DNA from: Myxococcales bacterium
Lineage (GTDB): Bacteria > Myxococcota > Myxococcia > Myxococcales > Anaeromyxobacteraceae
Direction of reading: 5' to 3'
DNA length: 10,886 nucleotides
Assembly (NCBI GenBank): GCA_021848865.1
Contig: JAJZTO010000057.1
Coordinates: 1-10,886 of the forward strand
Shown: piece by piece, positions 1 through 7,411 of the stretch
Numbering within the stretch: the stretch's first letter is position 1
Layout of the letters: every line of letters starts with the position of its first letter
Made by a program: the position numbers and the translations under genes
Notes under the pieces: generated by a model
Seen by the model: the letters and a program-made list of their open reading frames with translations, nothing else
The model's database searches: none
Told to the model about the DNA's origin: nothing

Positions 1-177
1 GTGGTCTGCTGCGACGGGCTCTCCAACCTCGTCGAGGACCAGGAGATCCGCGACATCGTCACCAGCTCCACGCTGGACGAGGCCCCGCAGCGGCTGGTGG
101 ACCTGGCCAACGACCGGGGCGGCGACGACAACATCACCGTCATCGTCCTGCACGTGGACGGGGCGCCGCGGGCCTGA
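1..177 (+). CDS. PP2C-family Ser/Thr protein phosphatase, C-terminal fragment
   Basis: The window opens inside this gene; 58 codons are visible, ending at TGA 175-177. Two PP2C metal-site motifs can be read. CCDGL at visible residues 3-7 matches the usual S/C-D-G-L motif with a metal-binding Asp, and GGDDNITVIV at residues 40-49 matches the closing GGxDNxT motif with the second metal-binding Asp (residue 43). The family removes phosphate from Ser/Thr residues using Mn/Mg and in bacteria usually opposes Hanks-type kinases. The protein ends 9 residues after the motif, so no extra domain follows the catalytic core. Only 21 bp separate it from the downstream M23 peptidase gene on the same strand, so co-transcription is likely. 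Whether it acts on envelope proteins is inference from position only. The N-terminus and start lie outside the window. Confidence 0.88.
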   Translation: MVCCDGLSNLVEDQEIRDIVTSSTLDEAPQRLVDLANDRGGDDNITVIVLHVDGAPRA

Positions 178-198
178 GCGCCCGCAGGCCGGTTCGCC

Positions 199-1083
199 AT
201 GGAAGAGCAGCGGAAGCCTGCGCCCACGCAGCTGTACACGGTCATCGTCGTCAGCGATCACTCGCAGGCGGTGCGCAAGTTCCGCGTGCCGCGTCCGTGG
301 CTGCGCCGCGGCGCCTGGATCGGCGGCGGCGCCGTGCTCCTCGGCCTCGCCGCCCTGCTCCACTACTTCTCGCTGCTGGGCTCGGCCGCCGAGAACCGCG
401 TGCTCAAGGAGGAGAACGCGCAGCTGCGCTCGCAGATCCTCCTGGTGCAGGAGAAGGTGGCCCACATCTCCGGCACCCTGGAGCGGGTGGAGCGCTTCGA
501 CGCCAAGCTGCGCACCGCGGTGACGCAGCTCCAGGACCCGGGGAAGAACCAGCCGCAGGGGCCGGTCGCGCCCGCGACCGGCACGCTCGCCGGCGTGCCC
601 GGCCCGGCGCCGCAGCCCCCGGTGCCGGCGGCGGCGCCCGCCACGGCCGCCGGACCGCCGGGCGGGGCGGGGGAGGAGCGGTCGTTCCTGGCCTCGACGC
701 CGTCCCTCTGGCCCACCCGGGGCTGGCTCACCAGCGGGTTCGGCGTGCGGCTCGACCCGGCCAGCGCGGAGAGCAGCATGCACCGCGGCCTGGACATCGC
801 CGCGCCGTCCGGCGCGCCGGTGCTGGCCCCGGCCGACGGCACCGTGCTCTACGCCGGCGTGGACGACGCCTACGGCAAGGTGCTGGTGATCGACCACGGC
901 TTCGGCGTGGTGACGCGGTACGGCCACCTCCAGGAGATCTTCGTGGCGCCGGGCGATCGGGTGAAGCGCGGGGCCCGCATCGCCGCGGTGGGCAACACCG
1001 GCCGCTCCACCGGCCCGCACCTGCACTACGAGGTGCGCGTGGCCGGGATCCCCGAGAACCCGCGCTGGTTCCTCCCGGAGTAG
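199..1083 (+). CDS. Membrane-anchored M23 (LytM-type) metallopeptidase, copy 1
   Basis: This is a 294-residue probable peptidoglycan endopeptidase facing the periplasm. Residues 1-38 form a short cytoplasmic segment with a TVIVV strand and a basic RKFRVPRPWLRRG stretch. One transmembrane helix follows at about 39-60, a short coiled coil at about 62-111 (ENRVLKEENAQLRSQ), a Pro/Ala/Gly-rich linker at 112-160, and the M23 domain at about 165-294. All the expected zinc and catalytic residues are present: H195 and D199 (HRGLD), H243 (YGHL), and H274 and H276 (HLH). By analogy with LytM, H195, D199 and H276 bind zinc while H243 and H274 assist catalysis. The enzyme therefore looks active rather than a degenerate EnvC/NlpD-type activator. 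The ATG at 199 gives the cytoplasmic segment shared with the second copy; no strong Shine-Dalgarno sequence precedes it. It lies 21 bp after the phosphatase and 42 bp before the CapA-like gene. Confidence 0.93.
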   Translation: MEEQRKPAPTQLYTVIVVSDHSQAVRKFRVPRPWLRRGAWIGGGAVLLGLAALLHYFSLLGSAAENRVLKEENAQLRSQILLVQEKVAHISGTLERVERFDAKLRTAVTQLQDPGKNQPQGPVAPATGTLAGVPGPAPQPPVPAAAPATAAGPPGGAGEERSFLASTPSLWPTRGWLTSGFGVRLDPASAESSMHRGLDIAAPSGAPVLAPADGTVLYAGVDDAYGKVLVIDHGFGVVTRYGHLQEIFVAPGDRVKRGARIAAVGNTGRSTGPHLHYEVRVAGIPENPRWFLPE

Positions 1084-1092
1084 CGGCTTGCG

Positions 1093-1111
1093 CCGCCGCC
1101 GGACGCGGCGG
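1093..1111 (+). other. Hairpin between M23 copy 1 and the CapA-like gene
   Basis: CCGCCGC and GCGGCGG form a perfect 7-bp stem around the 5-base loop CGGAC. It sits 9 bases after the M23 stop codon and just before the ribosome binding site of the next gene. No T-run follows, so an intrinsic terminator is unlikely. It may moderate readthrough or protect the 3' end of a processed transcript. In such GC-rich DNA it could also be chance. Confidence 0.3.
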
Positions 1112-1112
1112 T

Positions 1113-1118
1113 AGAAGG
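1113..1118 (+). promoter_or_regulatory. Ribosome binding site for the CapA-like gene
   Basis: The purine run AGAAGG lies 7 bases before the ATG at 1126. It supports that start, which also places a lipoprotein signal at the N-terminus. Confidence 0.55.
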
Positions 1119-1125
1119 CGCGCGC

Positions 1126-2379
1126 ATGAACCGGAAGATCGCCGTCGCCGCGGCCGCACTCCTCGCTGCCTGCGCGCACGTGGCGCCGACGGCGGCGCCG
1201 ACCGCGAGCGCGGCGCAGAACCCGAATCCGAACCCGACCGCGACTCCGACCCCGACTCCGACCCCGACCCAGAACCCGCCCTTCACACCGCCCCTCTCCC
1301 CGGCCGGGACCGGGGAGAGGGAGACGAACTCCACTCGACCCCCGGCCGCCGAGATCACCTTCGCCCTGGTCGGCGACGTGATGCTCGGCTCCACCTTCCC
1401 CGAGGGCTCCGTGCTCCCGCCCGACGACGGACGCGGGCTGCTCGCCGGGGCGGCGCCGCTGCTCTCCGCCGCCGACGTCGCCGCGGGCAACCTGGAGGGG
1501 CCGATGCTGGAGGGCGGCACCTCGACGAAGTGCGCCCACGCCCGGCCGGGCCACTGCTACGCCTTCCGCATGCCGACCGCCTGCGCGGCCACGCTCCGGG
1601 CGGCCGGCTTCCGGGCCATGAGCGTCGCCAACAACCACGCGGGCGACTTCGGGGCCGGGGGACGGGCGAGCACGCGCGCCGCCCTGGACGCCGCCGGCGT
1701 GGCCCACTCCGGCGAGCCCGGCGACGTGGCCCGGCTCGAGGTGCGGGGGCGCAAGGTGGCGCTGGTCGCCTTCGCCACCTCGGAGGCGACCAACGACCTG
1801 CGCGACCTGGCGACGGCGCGCCGGGTGGTCGAGGGGCTCTCCCGGGAGGCCGACCTGGTGGTGGTCTCCTTCCACGGCGGCGCCGAGGGGGCCGCGCACC
1901 AGCACGTGCCCGAGGGGCCCGAGGCGTTCTACGGCGAGCCGCGCGGCGATCTGCGGGCCTTCGCCCACGCCGCGGTCGACGCCGGAGCGGCGCTGGTCTT
2001 CGGCCACGGCCCCCACGTCGCCCGCGGCATGGAGATCTACCGCGGCCGGCTGATCGCCTACTCGCTCGGCAACTTCGCCACCTGGGGGAGCTTCAACCTC
2101 CAGGGGCCCAACGCCCTGGCGCCGCTGCTCACCGTCCGGCTCGGTCCCGGCGGCGCCTTCCTCGGCGGCCGGGTCCACGCCTTCCGGCAGGAGAAGCCGG
2201 GCGGCCCGCGGCCCGATCCGGCCGGCGAGGTGATCCGGCGGCTGCGCGACCTGTCGCGCGAGGACTTCGGCGCGGCGGCGGTCCGGGTGGGCGACGACGG
2301 GACGCTCACCGCGCCCCCGCCGCCGGCCAGCGCTCAGCGCCCGGCGGGCAGCTCGATGGCGGCGCGCGGCTCGCCGTAG
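1126..2379 (+). CDS. CapA-like (PGA_cap, metallophosphatase-fold) lipoprotein
   Basis: This is a 417-residue predicted lipoprotein. Residues 1-16 are a signal peptide ending in lipobox LAAC, with the acylated Cys at 16. Residues 17-75 form a low-complexity linker of Asn-Pro and Thr-Pro repeats. The PGA_cap domain runs from about 77 to 340. Visible family motifs are GDVMLG (83-88), GNLEGP (121-126), VANNHAGDFG (168-177), SFHGGAE (248-254), GHGPH (293-297) and YSLGNF (312-317). CapA/PgsA proteins are linked to poly-gamma-glutamate capsule synthesis in Bacillus and belong to the calcineurin-like fold; the exact reaction is poorly defined. Two motif positions look atypical: HGG where HWG is usual, and GHGPH where GHHPH is usual. 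Three cysteines (136, 144, 152) cluster in one insert and could form a disulfide. No other capsule synthesis genes (capB, capC) are in the window, so a polyglutamate role is not established. The 3' end overlaps the convergent NlpC/P60 gene by 46 bp. Confidence 0.85.
   Translation: MNRKIAVAAAALLAACAHVAPTAAPTASAAQNPNPNPTATPTPTPTPTQNPPFTPPLSPAGTGERETNSTRPPAAEITFALVGDVMLGSTFPEGSVLPPDDGRGLLAGAAPLLSAADVAAGNLEGPMLEGGTSTKCAHARPGHCYAFRMPTACAATLRAAGFRAMSVANNHAGDFGAGGRASTRAALDAAGVAHSGEPGDVARLEVRGRKVALVAFATSEATNDLRDLATARRVVEGLSREADLVVVSFHGGAEGAAHQHVPEGPEAFYGEPRGDLRAFAHAAVDAGAALVFGHGPHVARGMEIYRGRLIAYSLGNFATWGSFNLQGPNALAPLLTVRLGPGGAFLGGRVHAFRQEKPGGPRPDPAGEVIRRLRDLSREDFGAAAVRVGDDGTLTAPPPPASAQRPAGSSMAARGSP
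1221..1268 (+). repeat. Period-6 repeat coding for Asn-Pro/Thr-Pro linker
   Basis: Eight imperfect hexamer units of the form CCCGAC/TCCGAC run head to tail. Within them the 12-mer GACTCCGACCCC occurs twice exactly at 1242-1265. The array codes for the NPNPNPT-ATPTPTPTPT linker after the lipobox of the CapA-like protein. Because the unit is 6 bp, gain or loss of units keeps the frame and only changes tether length. Confidence 0.8.
1292..1321 (+). repeat. Perfect 12-bp palindromic (REP-like) element inside the CapA-like gene
   Basis: CCCTCTCCCCGG at 1292-1303 and CCGGGGAGAGGG at 1310-1321 are exact reverse complements around the 6-base loop CCGGGA. The element is read in frame as PLSPAGTGERE in the linker between lipobox and catalytic domain. 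The CCCTCTCCCC...GGGGAGAGGG pattern resembles dispersed palindromes common in GC-rich proteobacterial genomes; that resemblance is from memory, and only one copy is in this window. A stem this long within coding sequence could fold strongly in the mRNA. Confidence 0.75.
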
Positions 2380-3242
2380 CCCAGCGCCGCCAGGTCCAGC
2401 CGCGGGTTGCCGTCGAGGACCGAGGCGACGCGGGCCGGGTCGATGCGGCCGAACCCGGCGAAGAGCTCGGCGGCGAGATAGCGGGTCTCCCGCGGGTCGC
2501 CGCGCCGGGCCACGCGCAGGGCGCTGTTCCAGCGCTCGCCGTCCGGCCCCCGGGCCTGCTCCGGCGTGGCCAGGCGGAGGCTGGCGCGCGCCACCCCGCG
2601 CCCACCGCGGTGGAGGAACCGGACGGTGCCGTCGCCGAGCACCGCCTCCACCAGGCCGACGTGGGTGACGCCGTTCACGCTGTGGCGGCCGCGCTGGTAG
2701 GTGTCCTCGAAGAAGACGAGGTCGCCGGGGAGCGGCTCCCGCTCCGCCCCGTAGAGCACGCCCAGCTCGCGCGCCGCCCGCTGCAGCGCCGCCGAGGCGC
2801 GCCGCTCGTCCTCGGGCCGGATGGCGATGGCGTCCCGGACCGGGATGCCGGCCGACTCGTAGACCGCCTCGACGAAGCCGGAGCAGTCGGGGCGGAAGCG
2901 CCGGCCCCCGGCGATGAACGTGCCCCGGTGGCCGATCCACCGTTCGGCGCGGGCCACGAGCGCGGCGCGCGTGGGCGCGGGCAGGGCGGCGAGGAGCCCC
3001 GGGGGAGGCGGCGGAGGCTGCGGCTCCGGCTCCTGCCGGGCCCGGGTCGGGCCCCGCCGCTGGTCGGGTGAGGGGGCCGGACGGGGCTGCTCCTCGGGGA
3101 CGGCCATCCGGCCGGATGCCACGGGCCTCTCGGGGCGGACGGCCGATCGGCCGCCGCAGGCGGCGGACAGGGCCGCGATCAGCGCCAGGAGCAGCACCCC
3201 CCTGGCCTGATCGCCGGCGGCGGGACCGGTCGCGCGTCGCAC
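2334..3242 (-). CDS. NlpC/P60-type cysteine peptidase, probable lipoprotein
   Basis: This is a 302-residue exported protein. A hydrophobic signal segment (residues 16-28, LLLALIAALSAA) ends at Cys29. The site reads LSAAC, so position -3 is Ser rather than the usual Leu, and lipidation is likely but not certain. A Pro/Arg-rich spacer with a run of six prolines (residues 76-81) follows to about 82. The catalytic region shows FRPDCSGFVEAVY with nucleophile Cys120, PGDLVFF (172-178), VTHVGLV with His194, and FLHRGG with His211 as a possible third residue. NlpC/P60 enzymes commonly cut D-Glu-diaminopimelate bonds in peptidoglycan stem peptides. About 90 residues follow the catalytic core, with no domain I recognise. 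The start is GTG at 3242; a GTG at codon 16 (3197) is a weaker alternative because it would drop the basic residues before the hydrophobic stretch. It converges on and overlaps the CapA-like gene, and diverges from M23 copy 2. Confidence 0.82.
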   Translation of the reverse strand: MRRATGPAAGDQARGVLLLALIAALSAACGGRSAVRPERPVASGRMAVPEEQPRPAPSPDQRRGPTRARQEPEPQPPPPPPGLLAALPAPTRAALVARAERWIGHRGTFIAGGRRFRPDCSGFVEAVYESAGIPVRDAIAIRPEDERRASAALQRAARELGVLYGAEREPLPGDLVFFEDTYQRGRHSVNGVTHVGLVEAVLGDGTVRFLHRGGRGVARASLRLATPEQARGPDGERWNSALRVARRGDPRETRYLAAELFAGFGRIDPARVASVLDGNPRLDLAALGYGEPRAAIELPAGR

Positions 3243-3248
3243 CAGCCG

Positions 3249-3277
3249 ATTCTCGGGCCACGGGAGCGCCTGGTCAA
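3249..3277 (-). promoter_or_regulatory. Candidate sigma-70-type promoter for the NlpC/P60 gene
   Basis: Read on the minus strand, TTGACC (3277-3272) and GAGAAT (3254-3249) are separated by exactly 17 bases. Five of six and four of six bases match the consensus hexamers. A normal start point would fall at about 3243-3242, on or one base before the GTG start codon, which would give a leaderless or nearly leaderless transcript. Confidence 0.45.
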
Positions 3278-3310
3278 AGGAGCGATCTGGAGCGGGTGTA
3301 GGTGTGCAAG

Positions 3311-3325
3311 GTGCCGGAATGGCAC
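3311..3325 (+). promoter_or_regulatory. Inverted repeat GTGCC-N5-GGCAC in the divergent promoter region
   Basis: GTGCC (3311-3315) and GGCAC (3321-3325) form a short dyad with spacer GGAAT. It lies 8 bases upstream of the plus-strand -35 candidate and about 33 bases upstream of the minus-strand one, a reasonable operator position for a dimeric regulator. The arms are only 5 bp, so chance is a real alternative. The TGGCACG at 3320-3326 resembles a sigma-54 -24 box, but no GC element follows at the required spacing. Confidence 0.3.
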
Positions 3326-3333
3326 GTTATTGT

Positions 3334-3362
3334 TTGACGCCGTCGCGCGTGTCTGGTACGCG
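3334..3362 (+). promoter_or_regulatory. Candidate promoter for M23 copy 2
   Basis: TTGACG (3334-3339) is a near-consensus -35. After 17 bases comes TACGCG (3357-3362), a weak -10 preceded by TG at 3354-3355, as in extended -10 elements. A start near 3369 would leave a leader of about 78 bases before the ATG at 3447. The TTG codon at 3330, which would extend the coding frame upstream, lies just before this -35 element and would not be on the transcript. Confidence 0.4.
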
Positions 3363-3446
3363 AGGGACTGCCGCTGGCACCCGCCGGGTTGGAACGCTCG
3401 TCCTGTGCGCTCCGCCCCGGCGGAGCGAGACAGCCGAACGGAGCCG

Positions 3447-4352
3447 ATGCCGAGAAAGACGCGACAGCTGACCGTTTTGGTCGTGGGGCAGCACGCCGAG
3501 CCGGTTCGCCGGTTCCACCTGCCCCGCCGCCTCCTCCTGCAGGGGGGCGGGACGCTCGCCGTCGCGGGGCTGGTGCTCCTGGCGACGTTCGCCCACTACC
3601 TCAGCCTGCTGCCGGAGGGGTCCGAGAACCGGGCCCTGCGCGCCGAGAACGCCGAGCTGCGCAAGCTCATGGGCGAGGCGAAGGACCGGCTCTCGACCAT
3701 CGCCGCCACCGTGGACCGGGTGGAGCGGTACGACCAGAAGCTGCGCAGCGCCGTGGCCCGCAACGAGGATCCGGAGCGCGGCCTGGCCATCGGCCCGGTC
3801 GCCATGCCCGACCAGCCGGCCAGCGGCCCGGCGCCGGCCGGCCAGGAGAACCTCGAGGCGCTCCCCGGCCGGCTGGGCTCGCTGCTGGGCGAGGCCCAGC
3901 GCCAGGAGCGGAGCCTGCGCGAGCTGCAGGAGTACTTCGACGATCGCCAGTCGCTGCTCGCCACCACGCCCTCCATCTGGCCCACCCACGGCTGGCTCAC
4001 CAGCGACTTCGGGGTGCGGCTCGACCCGGTGGACGCCGAGCGCCGGATGCACGAGGGGCTCGACGTGGCCACGGCCGTCGGGCAGCCGGTGGTCGCGCCC
4101 TCCGACGGCACGGTGGTGTTCCGGGGCTGGGAGAACGGCTACGGGAACGTGCTGGTCATCGACCACGGCTACGGCGTGAAGACCCGCTACGGCCACCTCT
4201 CGCAGATCCTGGTGGCGCTCGGGCAGCGCGTGAAGCGGGGCACCCGGGTCGCCCTGGTGGGCAACACCGGCAAGTCCACCGGGCCGCACCTCCACTACGA
4301 GGTGCGGGTGAACGGCGTCCCCGAAAACCCGAGGAAGTTCATCCTGGAGTAG
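3447..4352 (+). CDS. Membrane-anchored M23 (LytM-type) metallopeptidase, copy 2
   Basis: This 301-residue paralogue of the M23 protein at 199-1083 has the same order of parts. There is a short cytoplasmic segment (1-31, with LTVLVV and RRFHLPRR), one transmembrane helix at about 32-54, a coiled coil at about 58-105, a variable linker at 106-150, a second helical stretch (QRQERSLRELQEYFDDRQS, 151-169), and an M23 domain at 172-301. Active-site residues are complete: H202, D206, H250, H281 and H283. By hand count, about 89 of the last 129 residues match copy 1. I place the start at ATG 3447, preceded by GGAG at 3440-3443, because it gives the N-terminus shared with copy 1. The upstream in-frame TTG at 3330 would add 39 residues with no counterpart and lies ahead of the promoter candidate. 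The extra helix before the catalytic domain, absent in copy 1, may change reach or partner binding. Confidence 0.93.
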   Translation: MPRKTRQLTVLVVGQHAEPVRRFHLPRRLLLQGGGTLAVAGLVLLATFAHYLSLLPEGSENRALRAENAELRKLMGEAKDRLSTIAATVDRVERYDQKLRSAVARNEDPERGLAIGPVAMPDQPASGPAPAGQENLEALPGRLGSLLGEAQRQERSLRELQEYFDDRQSLLATTPSIWPTHGWLTSDFGVRLDPVDAERRMHEGLDVATAVGQPVVAPSDGTVVFRGWENGYGNVLVIDHGYGVKTRYGHLSQILVALGQRVKRGTRVALVGNTGKSTGPHLHYEVRVNGVPENPRKFILE

Positions 4353-4359
4353 CCGGTCC

Positions 4360-4379
4360 GCCGCCGGCCGGCCGGCGGC
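4360..4379 (+). terminator. GC-palindrome, possible terminator after M23 copy 2
   Basis: GCCGCCGGCC and GGCCGGCGGC form a perfect 20-base palindrome that can fold as an 8-bp stem with a 4-base loop. It begins 8 bases after the M23 stop codon. Only a short GTTCC follows instead of a T-run, so termination may be partial or rely on another mechanism. Confidence 0.45.
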
Positions 4380-4393
4380 CGTTCCCCCGGCGT

Positions 4394-4421
4394 TTGCATT
4401 CCCCCGTCGGTGCGTTATCCA
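4394..4421 (+). promoter_or_regulatory. Weak candidate promoter for secA
   Basis: The most AT-rich patch between the M23 and secA genes holds TTGCAT (4394-4399) and, 16 bases later, TATCCA (4416-4421). Each hexamer matches consensus at about three positions. It would start transcription near 4428 and give a GC-rich leader of roughly 105 bases. Readthrough from the M23 gene is an alternative source of secA mRNA. Confidence 0.3.
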
Positions 4422-4423
4422 GA

Positions 4424-4438
4424 GGGCGGGAGACGCCC
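4424..4438 (+). other. Small hairpin in the secA leader
   Basis: GGGCG-GGAGA-CGCCC forms a perfect 5-bp stem with a 5-base loop, followed at 4451-4466 by four GCCC tetranucleotide repeats. No small ORF beginning with ATG is present in this leader, so a SecM-like arrest peptide is not seen. Confidence 0.3.
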
Positions 4439-4520
4439 CTGTCCGGGGCCGCCCGCCCGCCCGCCCGGCCCGGCCGCGGGCGCGCCAGCGGCACCGCTCC
4501 CGGAGCCGCCCCTCAACCGG

Positions 4521-4525
4521 AAGGA
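4521..4525 (+). promoter_or_regulatory. Ribosome binding site deciding the secA start
   Basis: AAGGA lies 7 bases before ATG 4533. It selects this codon over the upstream in-frame GTG at 4410, which would add 41 Pro/Ala/Gly-rich residues that SecA proteins lack. Confidence 0.8.
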
Positions 4526-4532
4526 AGCGTGG

Positions 4533-7373
<2,841 letters not shown>

Positions 7374-7401
7374 CGTCGGCCCGCGCCCGTCCCCGCCCCT
7401 C

Positions 7402-7406
7402 GGAGG
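7402..7406 (+). promoter_or_regulatory. Ribosome binding site for the GT-like gene
   Basis: GGAGG lies 5 bases before GTG 7412. It fixes this start within a frame that stays open far upstream through the secA gene. Confidence 0.75.
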
Positions 7407-7411
7407 GTACC

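Noticed and set aside
1838..1847. Second copy of the palindromic element (CTCCCGGGAG)
   Set aside because: It is only a 10-base palindrome without the loop or flanking bases of the element at 1292-1321. Such palindromes are frequent in GC-rich coding sequence.
297..3071. A 924-codon plus-strand open frame
   Set aside because: It runs out of frame through M23 copy 1 and the CapA-like gene and across the NlpC/P60 gene on the other strand. The product is Arg/Gly/Ala low complexity typical of shifted frames in GC-rich DNA.
3320..3335. Sigma-54 promoter (TGGCACG...)
   Set aside because: The -24 half is good, but the bases at the -12 position read TT rather than GC with the required 10-base spacing.
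3330..3446. TTG start at 3330 for M23 copy 2
   Set aside because: It would add 39 residues with no match in copy 1 and lies upstream of the likely promoter. ATG 3447 reproduces the shared N-terminus.
4410..4532. Proline-rich in-frame N-terminal extension of SecA from GTG 4410, or a SecM-like arrest peptide
   Set aside because: SecA proteins begin at the MLNQVL position, a good ribosome binding site precedes ATG 4533, and the extension is Pro/Ala/Gly from simple GC repeats. There is no stop before secA, so it is not a separate leader peptide.
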